This document shows, one piece after another, positions 53,183-62,707 of a stretch of 64,000 bases of DNA; position 1 is the stretch's first letter, and every line of letters begins with the position of its first letter. The translations under genes were made by a program, and so were the position numbers. Under the pieces are notes generated by a model, which saw only the letters and a list, made by a program, of their open reading frames with translations, searched no databases and was not told the origin of the DNA. The stretch comes from Paludibacter sp. (GTDB lineage Bacteria > Bacteroidota > Bacteroidia > Bacteroidales > Paludibacteraceae): positions 101,114-165,113 of the forward strand of contig JAQTUE010000012.1 of assembly GCA_028710415.1 (NCBI GenBank). Reading direction: 5' to 3'.

Positions 53183-54508
53183 TCAGGGTTTTATGGAAAA
53201 GCCTTTGTATATATCCGATTTCGCGGATCCAAACAAACCCTTTTTCTTCACTTTTTCAGGAAATGGTCCGAAAGAAAGGCCCTCGGAAATTCTCATTCGG
53301 ACTGAATCGATCGCATTCACGATTTCCGATACCCGCTCTGGCGTAACGCCCGATTCTTTCAATTTATCCCCGATCGATGAATACCCGTCTAAAACCGATT
53401 CGACGGCCGCTTTCATAAATGGTGCTTCAAGACCACCGCTGTATCCGCATTGTGCAATGTCATTTAAAGTGATCTCTTTGTTCTTGTTATTGATGCTCAT
53501 CTTATGTTCGCCATAATTTGCCGGTCCGTTTGAGTAGATGAGGTCATACGCCGGTGAAATATTCCACGCTCCTGTATTATCCATCAAGAACGAGAAATTC
53601 TTCGTATGATCGTCGCAGTTGACGCCGACGACGTTAAAGAGCATTCGTCTAAATGCTTCCTCGACATCCACATGATTTGCGGTGATCATACGGGTATAAC
53701 GTAGGTATTCTTCGTACGATAATGCATTTTGCTCCATAAAGTCTTTATGGGTCAGCCCTGACAAGGAAGCCTGATGCAATTTATGACCGCTTCTACGATC
53801 GAAACGCTTAGTTATAAAGTGAGCTTCATCTTTTACATTTAAAAGACGTGTCTCGGGCACATATAGTCCGATTTCTCCGGCAAGCTGCGTATAAACATGT
53901 TCGATCATCGTAAGTTCGTTTTTGCTCTCAAAAAATTTGATGATCCATGGCTCATAATCGGGAGACAATACTTCCCGTCCGGTCTTCATCCGGTCGGATG
54001 ACTGATCCCAAAAAATATTGGTTTTCGGACGTGCACCGTTCGGAGACGGTGTTGCCCCAATCTCTTTTAAGACCTCATCAGAAGAACCTTCTATAAACTT
54101 TTTAATCGATGCAGAAATTTCACTGAGCTCTATAAAACGTTCCGATGACACGGCATCATGCTCTGGCGGCATATACTCAATAGCTCCTATACCGTCGGTA
54201 CCGACAAATGCAAGTTTCTGCAACGGTGTTAAATTATAAACAGCGCCGAATTTCTCGCGGTAGTGTTCCATCATCAAACGCAATCCGAACCCGTCCGGAA
54301 TTGAATCTTGAAAAATACCGGGCATCCCCTTAAATGCCATGCTTTCGTGGTAACCGAATACTCTGCCCGGATCGTACGGCATCTTTATCGGCGATATCGG
54401 TAAATTGTGCCCCGGAAAACCGGAATCATACTGAAACCGGATACCGTGAGAGCCGTCTTCGATCACTCCTATCCGCTTACCATAGATAAATGCTTGAATG
54501 AAATTCAC
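53183..54508 (-). CDS. hipA: HipA-family serine/threonine kinase toxin
   Basis: A 441-aa HipA. N-subdomain: FIQAFIYGKRIGVIEDGSHG, PPDPGRVF-type region and AFKGMPGIFQDSIPDGFGLR; core: WIIKFFESKNELTMIEHVYT, FITKRFDRRSGHKLHQASLS, and the catalytic NCDDHTKNFSFLMD and NISPAYDLIYS loops, all present. HipA kinases phosphorylate a translation factor (classically GltX) and slow growth until HipB neutralises them. It follows hipB by ATGA overlap. A plasmid stabilising module is likely. Confidence 0.93.
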   Translation of the reverse strand: MNFIQAFIYGKRIGVIEDGSHGIRFQYDSGFPGHNLPISPIKMPYDPGRVFGYHESMAFKGMPGIFQDSIPDGFGLRLMMEHYREKFGAVYNLTPLQKLAFVGTDGIGAIEYMPPEHDAVSSERFIELSEISASIKKFIEGSSDEVLKEIGATPSPNGARPKTNIFWDQSSDRMKTGREVLSPDYEPWIIKFFESKNELTMIEHVYTQLAGEIGLYVPETRLLNVKDEAHFITKRFDRRSGHKLHQASLSGLTHKDFMEQNALSYEEYLRYTRMITANHVDVEEAFRRMLFNVVGVNCDDHTKNFSFLMDNTGAWNISPAYDLIYSNGPANYGEHKMSINNKNKEITLNDIAQCGYSGGLEAPFMKAAVESVLDGYSSIGDKLKESGVTPERVSEIVNAIDSVRMRISEGLSFGPFPEKVKKKGLFGSAKSDIYKGFSIKP

Positions 54509-54834
54509 GAACGGATCCTTTGCCGACTTGTACGCATACGTCGAGGGCTATGTTTGTCGTATACCTCTTTAAAATTATCCATGACGCTATCGTCTCTCTT
54601 TTCGAAAAGCATATTTAGGTTATCTACTTTCCCCATAGAAAGAAGGATCTTCATAAAGTCTTCAATAGAACCTCTTCCTTGCTGCTCGATCAGTCTATAG
54701 GTAGAGTAGGGGACACCTGCTGCGGCCGCCTGTTCTCTTTGATTATATCTGCCGATCGACAAACGCATCTCTTTGATTTTAGCACCAAGGATGGCTTGAA
54801 GTTCTTCGTAATTATAAAATGATGAAAATTCCAT
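54505..54834 (-). CDS. hipB: HipB-like antitoxin, helix-turn-helix
   Basis: A 109-aa protein with an N-terminal XRE-type helix-turn-helix (ELQAILGAKIKEMRLSIGRY, QREQAAAAGVPYSTYRLIEQ) and a basic C terminus (SPRRMRTSRQRIRS). It is the upstream partner of HipA and should repress the operon; an extended -10 (TGCTAAAAT) lies near 54859-54867 on the minus strand. The pairing with HipA leaves little doubt about the role. Confidence 0.88.
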   Translation of the reverse strand: MEFSSFYNYEELQAILGAKIKEMRLSIGRYNQREQAAAAGVPYSTYRLIEQQGRGSIEDFMKILLSMGKVDNLNMLFEKRDDSVMDNFKEVYDKHSPRRMRTSRQRIRS

Positions 54835-54977
54835 AATACACCTCTTTTAATTGCTATTATTTTAGCACATAAATATATTAAATAGCTTTAAAGGCTAATA
54901 TATTGGTAATTAATAATATTATAAAAATGCAAAAACACACCTTGTAAAGTATAAGTGCCAGAGATGTAGGAGAGTTT

Positions 54978-55150
54978 ATGAATAGGAGGTTGGTCCCGCA
55001 TGGGGGGATGGGACCATTCCGTTTTGAGGAGACAAGTAAAACCTTGGAAATGAAAAACATTTGTTGGCGGTGGATGACTGCCCGCCAACCCATTAAGCCA
55101 CCTTCCGCACCGAAGCCACGCAGAAAATGAATGCTTTTAGTGCATCCCTT
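54978..55150 (+). other. Structured intergenic region with small ORF, uncertain
   Basis: Non-coding-looking stretch 54835-55241 holds three good hairpins: GGTCCC...GGGACC (about 54992-55016), TTGGCGG...CCGCCAA (about 55063-55089) and CATCCC...GGGATG (about 55143-55164). A 50-codon frame with an AGGAGAG site starts at 54978 and ends at 55130 on the plus strand. The three hairpins lie within or next to it, so a structured RNA is as likely as a peptide. Confidence 0.3.
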
Positions 55151-55241
55151 TTAAATACGGGATGGTTTGGATCGCAGTCCGGCGGGATTATAGCAGAACA
55201 AACATGATGATTAAAAGATTGAGCGGAAGAACCGCATCAAT

Positions 55242-57221
55242 TTAGTGGGAAGGGAAGAGGGTAGGGAACTGTTCTTTGAATGTGCGGTGTTTAACGCTGA
55301 CTGCCTCATGTTTCTCTTCGAGGAACGCACTGATCTCTGAAAGGACCGTCGGATCATCAGCATGTTTTTTAGCAATAGGCAAAAGAGTATCGGCGAGAGC
55401 ACCATGCATAAACAGCATCCCTTTTTTTGCTCGGGTAAGTGCTACATAAAGCGTATTTCGTTCTTCGAGCAGAGCAGGGTCGTTTAACCGTGTAAAGAAT
55501 TCATCGTTATGTGCAGCAGGTACCTCATCCATAAACGAAAGAGCGGAGGAGAGTTTTGGTTCGTCCATGTGGTTGTCGTTGCGGAAAAAATCGCCGGCGA
55601 TAACGACATAATCAAATTCATCACCTTTACTTTGATGTGCACTCAAAATGATATTTGTGCTGCTGATCCGCTCACTTGATAAAAGATGTTTACGAATCTC
55701 AGCAGGATTGAAACGTTTTGATGAGGTCAGCTCTTCGAGCTCTACTTCCCCTTCACCTGTACTGCCGCCCCCGTATATCTTTTTGAGGTCTTCGCGCAAT
55801 GATTTATGCAAGCGGAGAGCGCCTGAGCCTTCAGGCAATTTTTTGAGTTCGAGCGCGATCGCTGTAGCTTCAGCATTAGTGCGACACACGATTGCGGTTT
55901 TAGTCCCCTCGCTTCCTCGTAAAAATTTTGCGAGAGATTCAATATCAAGAGATTCAGGGTAGACCGCGCCCTTGATCGGTGCTGCACCGATAATCGACGT
56001 TCCGCTAAAAACATCGGTTACAAACGAGGCAATACCGCTTCCAAAACGAAAAGTCTCATCCAACGCAAAACGTTTAACGACAATACCACTTTTTTCCGGT
56101 AAACGTTCGGCCGCTTTGAGCATGTTAAAGTGATCGGGACTCTTAAAAGCATAAATGGATTGATCAGAGTCACCTACAGCAACGCATACCTTTATGATAT
56201 TTAGCTCTAAGGCGCGCTTCAAGACATCGAAGAACATTTTATCGTTATCCTGTGCCTCATCGATGAATACAGCGCCGTACGAAGCAAAAGTGTTTGCCAA
56301 AAACGACGGGTCCTTAATTGCCTTTGCGTAAAAAGATTTGTAATAGTAATTGTGAGGTACTTTATAGACATGAGCATAAACCGCATCTTTTTTTGGCCGA
56401 CTTCGTTCAAAAGATTTATGAGTAACAGCACCGGATGTATCAATCAGGTCTACTGGGATTGATATCGTTTCGATCTCTTTAGGCGTAGTCATCTTCGCGA
56501 GGATACCGATGCGATGGAGCAATAGAGTGAGAAGCAGTTCCGCATCGCTGCGATTTTGCGTTTTTTCCGGCAATGCTTCACGGCCGAGAGACAATGTATA
56601 GCTGTCATTTTTGGTTAAGTCCAATCCATCGATGGCAATATCGCTTTTGGCAAAGAAACGTGCCGCTTCCGTGAGCTTATCTGTTTGAGACAATTTTGCG
56701 GCCGTAGAAAAATACGCATTCACGTAATATGTAAGAACCCGAACGTTTGCTGGCGTTACAAGGCTTTGGCTGAAAACTCGTCCTGATGCGAGAAGGTCTT
56801 GCACTTCATTATGGATAGGTTCGCCCCCTACACACATCGAAGAGAGTGCCGCACGTACCATGTCTTCAGTGAAGATTCCTTTCGTAAAATCAAGACTGAA
56901 AGAACCCTCGCCCTGTTCAAAACTCTTAGCCTGTCTAAAGAAGAGGGAGTGTACGGTTCGAATGTCGAACAGTTCCGAATTAACGTCGGATTTGTCGATT
57001 TTTTTCTGCAGATCATCTTTCATCTTACTATTGAAGGCAAGAACAAGGATCCGCTCGCCGTATTTGAGCTCTTTAGAAGACAAAATAAGCGATTCGATAA
57101 TTGTAAATGTTTTCCCGCTGCCGGGAGCAGCTTCGGCAGCAATAAAAGTCGGAGTGCTTCGATTGGATACCAATTGCTGTGTTTCCGCTATGAGGGCATT
57201 TTGCTTTATTGTAGGATTCAT
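55242..57221 (-). CDS. UvrD/Rep-family superfamily 1 DNA helicase, 659 aa
   Basis: Motif I AAPGSGKTFTIIES (about 28-45), motif Ia LVLAFNSKMK, motif II AVFIDEAQDNDKMFF (about 320), motif III VAVGDSDQSIYAF, motif IV DETFRFGS, motif V SAHQSKGDEFDYVVIAG and motif VI LYVALTRAKKGML are all visible. It is an ATP-dependent 3'-5' helicase by family. It is divergent from the three-gene operon starting at 57310, with promoters likely in 57222-57309. No nuclease domain is visible. Confidence 0.88.
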   Translation of the reverse strand: MNPTIKQNALIAETQQLVSNRSTPTFIAAEAAPGSGKTFTIIESLILSSKELKYGERILVLAFNSKMKDDLQKKIDKSDVNSELFDIRTVHSLFFRQAKSFEQGEGSFSLDFTKGIFTEDMVRAALSSMCVGGEPIHNEVQDLLASGRVFSQSLVTPANVRVLTYYVNAYFSTAAKLSQTDKLTEAARFFAKSDIAIDGLDLTKNDSYTLSLGREALPEKTQNRSDAELLLTLLLHRIGILAKMTTPKEIETISIPVDLIDTSGAVTHKSFERSRPKKDAVYAHVYKVPHNYYYKSFYAKAIKDPSFLANTFASYGAVFIDEAQDNDKMFFDVLKRALELNIIKVCVAVGDSDQSIYAFKSPDHFNMLKAAERLPEKSGIVVKRFALDETFRFGSGIASFVTDVFSGTSIIGAAPIKGAVYPESLDIESLAKFLRGSEGTKTAIVCRTNAEATAIALELKKLPEGSGALRLHKSLREDLKKIYGGGSTGEGEVELEELTSSKRFNPAEIRKHLLSSERISSTNIILSAHQSKGDEFDYVVIAGDFFRNDNHMDEPKLSSALSFMDEVPAAHNDEFFTRLNDPALLEERNTLYVALTRAKKGMLFMHGALADTLLPIAKKHADDPTVLSEISAFLEEKHEAVSVKHRTFKEQFPTLFPSH

Positions 57222-57309
57222 TTTATTATTTTCACTTTTTTGCTACAATGTTACACAATCGGGATGAGTGGCATGGAAAAAAAAATATTATCTGAAAAAA
57301 AGTATTAAA

Positions 57310-57981
57310 ATGAGCAACAACACTTACGATACAACAGAGCCGTACGGATGTATGTCTGTTATGGCGACAATCTCCATGAACCGTCCAGAGAAAGAGATTG
57401 AAAACAAGTTTTTAATTCGTTATGCAACGATATTAAAATGGAAAGATTATCCATTGAATCATCCGAAACATGGATACAAACGGTTTCTTGTTGAAATTTT
57501 GCGCCGTATTAACTTCGGTGAGATCAAAAAACTGCATGAACGTCTTGGCGAAGTAAAGCCGACAAACGAAGCGGCGATTGCATCGATCATCCAAATGCCA
57601 ATGATTGATATTGATGATTACTTGAGCTCAACAATTCGTTGGAAGCCCCAATATATTGATATGCTCAGATCTATTGATCAAAATCTTTTGGAACATCAAT
57701 ATCGATTGATCGCCAAATTGATCAATTATGAGCAGGCCGGTCGTATTGCAGAGGGAGAGGGGAGTGTTTTTAACGGTCCCGAAATCCGCGAAGTAATCAA
57801 ACTGTCTGATTCTCAACAAAAAGACATCAAATCTTCTCCAACTTCTGCACAGTTGGAAAAAGCAAAAAAACTCGCCATACAAAAGGGGCGAGTAATTCCT
57901 CCTAAAACTCAACTATTCGCTCATCGTCTCGCAAAATGGGCAGCGAAAGTGGCGGCTCTTCCAAACGTATCGGAAAAATAA
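57310..57981 (+). CDS. Hypothetical protein, 223 aa, first of an AAA+/helicase operon
   Basis: A soluble, helical, basic protein without recognised domain. Segments: MNRPEKEIENKFLIRYATIL, YKRFLVEILRRINFGEIKKL, AKKLAIQKGRVIPPKTQLFA. The start at 57310 (ATGAGCAAC) is chosen over an earlier ATG at 57268 because that would place 14 odd residues (AWKKKYYLKK) before it. It is 3 bases ahead of the AAA+ gene, hence tightly coupled. Confidence 0.62.
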   Translation: MSNNTYDTTEPYGCMSVMATISMNRPEKEIENKFLIRYATILKWKDYPLNHPKHGYKRFLVEILRRINFGEIKKLHERLGEVKPTNEAAIASIIQMPMIDIDDYLSSTIRWKPQYIDMLRSIDQNLLEHQYRLIAKLINYEQAGRIAEGEGSVFNGPEIREVIKLSDSQQKDIKSSPTSAQLEKAKKLAIQKGRVIPPKTQLFAHRLAKWAAKVAALPNVSEK

Positions 57982-57984
57982 ATC

Positions 57985-59340
57985 ATGATTTATTTTCTCG
58001 CTGAGGACGAGTATCACTACTCGTCAGAGTCCATTACCGCATTACGTGAGGAATATCACCTCAAAGAGATCGTCATGTTCCCTGATCTCGATAAAATTCG
58101 ATCTTCTGTCGAATCCGGCAAAGCTATCGGGTTCATTTCGCCGGCAATGCCTGAAACGATCAATCCCATGTTCAAATCGACCAATTTTTTCGAGGTTATA
58201 GAGCTAAAAAACAGATGTGGCTTATTAACAACTGGTCAGGAGAGAGTAGGGATAAGCGAAACCGTTGCTTTAAAAGAGAAGCTCGGGATACAAATTCACA
58301 AACCGACGCTTACGCTCAAAGATTATGGCGGTGCAGAAGACCTCATCGAGGAAGCTAAAAAAGTTTGGATAAAAGAACGTTACGGTTTTACAATTAAAGG
58401 CTTTATGCTTGCCGGTATACCGGGAACAGGAAAAAGCCATTTTGCAAAATGTATGGCTGGCGAAACGAATCGTTTTTTAGTTGAACTGAATTTGTCTCAA
58501 ATTATGGAGTTGCCGGATACTATTTATCGCATCGGTTTGATATTCGAGTATTTCATCAACAACCCCGGACGCTATATTATTTGGATCGATGAAATTGAAA
58601 AGATGCTTGTCGGGGAAAAATCGATTCAAGTTCTCGGAACATTGCTTACTAAAATTAATGATCTGAATTCAGTAGGAAACGGCCAAAAAGAAGCCTCAAG
58701 CCTTTTTGTTATTGCGACGGCGAACAACATTACTGATATCGCAATGCGTTTCCCTGAATTTACCCGATACGGTCGTTTTGATCTATTGATCTTTATGCTT
58801 CCACCGACTGAAGAAAACGCTTCCAATATTTTCAATCTCTATATCAATAAAGCAATGGAGAAATTCAAAGAAGAAAAATTTGTTAAGATGTTTAAATTTG
58901 CATTGGCGGGCGAACTTGAGGAATCGGGAAGTGTCGCACATTCCATCCAAGAGAATATTATCAGTTCGGTTGATAAGGAGATACGGTCATCATTCATCAG
59001 CATGTCTGAAACAGAAATCTTATCGGACCCCTTATTCATACAAATCCGGGATAGAATCATTCATGACAGTATTTTTACTTTCAATGTGGAATTGTTTGTA
59101 CAAAAAGCAAGCGTTGCGTATGGAAATTACACTACTGCAAATAGATTTATATACACTCCTGCAGAAATTGAATTTATCGTCGAGGATGTGTTTTTCACCC
59201 ATTTTTTCCGTCCTACAACTGATTTCTCCGGGAATGAATATAATGCCCGTCTTATAGAGAAATATCAACCTCTACAGGTCACTATGAAAAGTGCTTTACA
59301 AAAAATGCAAGGTGCTGCTATTAACTTCAAAAAATTATGA
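57985..59340 (+). CDS. AAA+ ATPase (classical, FtsH/Cdc48-like core), 451 aa
   Basis: An N-terminal regulatory region (about 1-120), then an AAA+ core: Walker A LAGIPGTGKSHF (about 143), Walker B RYIIWIDEIEKMLVGE (about 192), sensor 1 LFVIATANNI, and arginine finger region FPEFTRYGRFDLLIFM. The C-terminal part is helical. It could remodel a protein or nucleoprotein partner of the helicase encoded next (overlap ATGA). Substrate unknown. Confidence 0.85.
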   Translation: MIYFLAEDEYHYSSESITALREEYHLKEIVMFPDLDKIRSSVESGKAIGFISPAMPETINPMFKSTNFFEVIELKNRCGLLTTGQERVGISETVALKEKLGIQIHKPTLTLKDYGGAEDLIEEAKKVWIKERYGFTIKGFMLAGIPGTGKSHFAKCMAGETNRFLVELNLSQIMELPDTIYRIGLIFEYFINNPGRYIIWIDEIEKMLVGEKSIQVLGTLLTKINDLNSVGNGQKEASSLFVIATANNITDIAMRFPEFTRYGRFDLLIFMLPPTEENASNIFNLYINKAMEKFKEEKFVKMFKFALAGELEESGSVAHSIQENIISSVDKEIRSSFISMSETEILSDPLFIQIRDRIIHDSIFTFNVELFVQKASVAYGNYTTANRFIYTPAEIEFIVEDVFFTHFFRPTTDFSGNEYNARLIEKYQPLQVTMKSALQKMQGAAINFKKL

Positions 59341-62177
59341 AAAAGGTTGCCTCTTCCAAAATAGCAAAGTTCTTTGGACTCTCAAAATATGATTCCATCG
59401 GCTTTGATGAACAATTTGTTCGCATAGCTCCACGGCAGCAACCCGAGATAAGCATTCAAATAGAACTCATTAAAGATTTTAATCATTTAAGAGGATGGTT
59501 TTGGGATAGTTTTGTTTTTGTATTATCAAATGGGCAAAAGTATCAGATAGATGGCCTTTCTTCCGAACAAGCAAAGCAATTTGTCATCCCTTTCGAAATC
59601 AAATATACACAAACCTATTATTTAAGCTATTTAAAGCGCATAGAGCCCTTATTGTCCCATATACCGAGCAAGGATGTGTATTGGCGGAGAAAAGACTTTT
59701 TAGCCCTGTCTGAGAGCATGAAAGCGGATATGAATTCCTTTACATATCGAAAAATTCTTCCAATAGAAGATGTTAAAGCGAAATTTGACATTGCGATCAA
59801 AATTGCATCCAAGAAAATATCTGTGCATAAAGAGCATAACCGACAGTTTATTGAATATGAGATGCAGCAGTACCAAGACTTTTTCGATAAGATTGAGACA
59901 CGGCCGCTTACTGCCAAACAACGCGAAGCTGTCTTGATCAATGAACGTTCAAACCTTATCATCGCAGGAGCAGGTTCAGGAAAAACAAGCGTAATGGTCT
60001 CAAAAGTTGGGTATGTTCTTCAAAAATACGGGGTGGACCCGAAAGAAATATTGCTGTTAGCTTTTAATAAATCTGCCGCAGAGGAACTACAGGAGCGAAT
60101 CGGTAAAAGATTGAATCTTGATACTGTAAAAACGTCCACGTTTCATGCTATCGGCTTGGAGATTATCGGGCAGGCTTTCGGGAAAAAGCCGTCTTTGGCT
60201 AAAAGCGCCGAGGACGACAAAGAACTTGAAAAGCTATTGCTCAAGCTGCTTGAAAAAATTTCCTTTACAGAACCGGCTTTTTCCAAAAAAGTTAATATTT
60301 TTCTGACTTATCCTTTTGCAGAATATAAAAGCAAAGACACCTTCACTTCAGATACGGGTTACGCTTTATATCTTGAGTCGAATAATATTCGAACGCTCAG
60401 GCAAGAAAAGGTTAAAAGTTACGAAGAAGCTGAGATCGCAAATTTTTTATTCTCGAATGGTATCGAATATCAATATGAAGCCAAATATGAGCACGATACC
60501 GCGACAAGCGATTATCGACAATATCAACCCGATTTTTATTTACCTGATTATGGAATATATATCGAACACTTTGGAATAGATGAAAAAGGCAATACCGCCC
60601 CTTTCGTTAACAAGCAAGAATATAATGAGGGTATTATTTGGAAACGAGAGTTGCACAAGCAACACAATACCCGTTTAATAGAGACATACAGTTATGAAAA
60701 GCACAAAGGAGTCCTTACTTCCGAGCTGGCTTCAAAACTTCAAGCTCATGGAGTGGAATTAAAACCTCGTTCTGCTCTTGATATGATTCATCAATTTGAT
60801 AATGGTAAAAATTCGAATCCCATTTTAAAGCTTTTTGCGACCTTTTTGGGCAACTTCAAATCCAATCAACACACCGAAAAGACTATTCGCATCCGCGCCG
60901 GGGATAATGACCGGATCAACTCATTTGTCGATGTTTTTATACCTCTGGTAAATGCTTACGAAAATCATCTTCAGCTTAATGGTGAAATCGATTTTAACGA
61001 CATGATCCTTCAAGCCATTCATGCGATACAATCAGGAAAGTACCAATCACAGTATCGATATATTCTTGTCGATGAATTTCAGGATATCTCTGTTTCCCGT
61101 GCTAATCTTGTCAAAGCGCTACTTGAACAAAACAGCAGTAACATTTTAACTGCCGTAGGGGACGATTGGCAGTCAATCAATCGTTTCGCCGGTAGTGATA
61201 TATCAATATTCAAAGATTTTGATACTTTTTTTGGAGATTCCGATTCGGTATCTCTTGACTACACATTCCGTTACAACGATAAAATTGCGAAAGTTTCACA
61301 ACTTTTTATTGAGAAAAACCCATCTCAAATTAATAAACCTGTAAAAACTCTATCTGAGGCCAAAGACGACACCGTATTCGTCTGGTGGAATGACGAACAA
61401 GAAACATTACAGATGATTGATCGCATTCTTCTCTCCATTATAGAAAAAAACGAAACCAGTAGCTTTAGTGTTTTCTTGCTTGCAAGATACTGGGGAATGC
61501 TTCCAAAAGGAAGTGATATGATCGCACTAAAAAATAAATATCCGTTCATATCTTTTAATATCTCATCCGTTCATGCATCAAAAGGACTGGAAGCCGATTA
61601 TGTTATTGGACTTGGAATTGACAGCGGTACATTCGGGTTTCCTTCCGCTATTGTAGATGATCCGATTGTTGATATTGTATTGGCGAAGCAAGAAAACTTT
61701 AGATATGCAGAAGAGCGGAGACTGTTTTACGTTCTTCTGACAAGAGCAAAACATGAAGTCCACATTATTGCTTCTTCTTCCAATATGTCAGAATTTGCTT
61801 TAGAGCTTAAAAAAGAAATTTTTCCCGTATGTCATATATATCCAAATGATATTGAGCCGACATTATGTTCTTCATGCGGAAGCGGCACCTTAATTAAACG
61901 CAAAAAAAACAATAGTGTCTTTTTTGGATGTTCAAATTATCCAGCATGCAAACATACTGAAGCTATCAATATATGTACTGTTTGCGGCCAAGGCAATATG
62001 ACGCTGTCCGGTAATAAACGTCTTTATGTATGTAATAAAGTTTCATGCCGTAATACTGCATCGGCATGTCCGTCATGCAAGGGTATATTGATTAAGAGAC
62101 GAAATAAAATCGATAATCGACCATTTTACGGTTGTTCCAATTTTAAAAATGGATGTAAATTTACAAAGCCAATCTGA
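59337..62177 (+). CDS. Helicase IV-like (HelD/UvrD family) with C-terminal zinc ribbons, 946 aa
   Basis: The N-terminal domain (about 1-185) resembles helicase IV. SF1 motifs: I LIIAGAGSGKTSVM (about 206), II ILVDEFQDISVS, III AVGDDWQSINRFAGSD, V VHASKGLEADYVIGLG, VI RRLFYVLLTRAKHE. The insert YQYEAKYE...DYRQYQPDFYLPDYGIYIEHFG, then NEGIIWKRELHKQHNTRLIE, is diagnostic for helicase IV (a nuclease-like domain). The C-terminal ~105 residues have three zinc ribbons (CSSCGSG, CTVCGQG, CPSCKG). E. coli HelD is 684 aa and lacks these fingers. It may act with the AAA+ ATPase in DNA repair or defence. Confidence 0.88.
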   Translation: MKKVASSKIAKFFGLSKYDSIGFDEQFVRIAPRQQPEISIQIELIKDFNHLRGWFWDSFVFVLSNGQKYQIDGLSSEQAKQFVIPFEIKYTQTYYLSYLKRIEPLLSHIPSKDVYWRRKDFLALSESMKADMNSFTYRKILPIEDVKAKFDIAIKIASKKISVHKEHNRQFIEYEMQQYQDFFDKIETRPLTAKQREAVLINERSNLIIAGAGSGKTSVMVSKVGYVLQKYGVDPKEILLLAFNKSAAEELQERIGKRLNLDTVKTSTFHAIGLEIIGQAFGKKPSLAKSAEDDKELEKLLLKLLEKISFTEPAFSKKVNIFLTYPFAEYKSKDTFTSDTGYALYLESNNIRTLRQEKVKSYEEAEIANFLFSNGIEYQYEAKYEHDTATSDYRQYQPDFYLPDYGIYIEHFGIDEKGNTAPFVNKQEYNEGIIWKRELHKQHNTRLIETYSYEKHKGVLTSELASKLQAHGVELKPRSALDMIHQFDNGKNSNPILKLFATFLGNFKSNQHTEKTIRIRAGDNDRINSFVDVFIPLVNAYENHLQLNGEIDFNDMILQAIHAIQSGKYQSQYRYILVDEFQDISVSRANLVKALLEQNSSNILTAVGDDWQSINRFAGSDISIFKDFDTFFGDSDSVSLDYTFRYNDKIAKVSQLFIEKNPSQINKPVKTLSEAKDDTVFVWWNDEQETLQMIDRILLSIIEKNETSSFSVFLLARYWGMLPKGSDMIALKNKYPFISFNISSVHASKGLEADYVIGLGIDSGTFGFPSAIVDDPIVDIVLAKQENFRYAEERRLFYVLLTRAKHEVHIIASSSNMSEFALELKKEIFPVCHIYPNDIEPTLCSSCGSGTLIKRKKNNSVFFGCSNYPACKHTEAINICTVCGQGNMTLSGNKRLYVCNKVSCRNTASACPSCKGILIKRRNKIDNRPFYGCSNFKNGCKFTKPI

Positions 62178-62190
62178 TAAGGAATCCGAT

Positions 62191-62679
62191 CTATACCAAA
62201 AGAAGTCTGATCTCTTTTGCGATCGGCTCATATACCTCTGATAGCAGGTACGATTCCCCGTCATTAAATGCAATCTCTAATCGTCTTGATTCTTGCAGAT
62301 CACGTCTACGTGCGGAAGCATCTGCAATCGATTGCCCGCCTCTCCCATTCGCTCGTTTCAGTGCCGCCGATTCAGCATAATGTGTCATGATTTTTTCATC
62401 CTCTGTTATGACAAATTTTGAGAGGTCTTCGATCGAATATTCTTTTCCTTCTACCATATAAACCTGCACTTTTCCAAGCACAAATTCCCTTTTTCTTGGT
62501 CCGTATTCCGCCTCAAGATCATTGTATTTTTTTAATCCCCATAATGTTAACAATGGGAATACAACGCGAAAAACATACATAGTAAATCTATCGTCTCCAT
62601 AGACATAAGACATAAATGTCATAAATCCAGAGAACAATATAAGCATCAACCATAAAACCATTTTTGATAAATTACTCAT
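62191..62679 (-). CDS. Two-pass membrane protein, 162 aa
   Basis: Two N-terminal hydrophobic segments (MVLWLMLILFSGFMTFMSYV, MYVFRVVFPLLTLWGLKKY) and a charged cytoplasmic C-terminal part with FVLGKVQVYMVEGKEYSIED and SADARRRDLQESRRLEIAF-type basic helix. No family recognised. It lies between the helicase and the recombinase, convergent with the helicase. Confidence 0.62.
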   Translation of the reverse strand: MSNLSKMVLWLMLILFSGFMTFMSYVYGDDRFTMYVFRVVFPLLTLWGLKKYNDLEAEYGPRKREFVLGKVQVYMVEGKEYSIEDLSKFVITEDEKIMTHYAESAALKRANGRGGQSIADASARRRDLQESRRLEIAFNDGESYLLSEVYEPIAKEIRLLLV

Positions 62680-62707
62680 GTTAAATTCCCCTGTTTGAAG
62701 TTATGTT

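Noticed and set aside
54883..55093. Two overlapping minus-strand frames of 66 and 71 aa
   Set aside because: They run through the hairpin-dense patch and AT-rich sequence without a ribosome-binding site, and both are low-complexity in composition.
55242..62177. A Gabija-type defence pair
   Set aside because: UvrD-like helicases are present, but no OLD-family nuclease (GajA) is seen next to either helicase.
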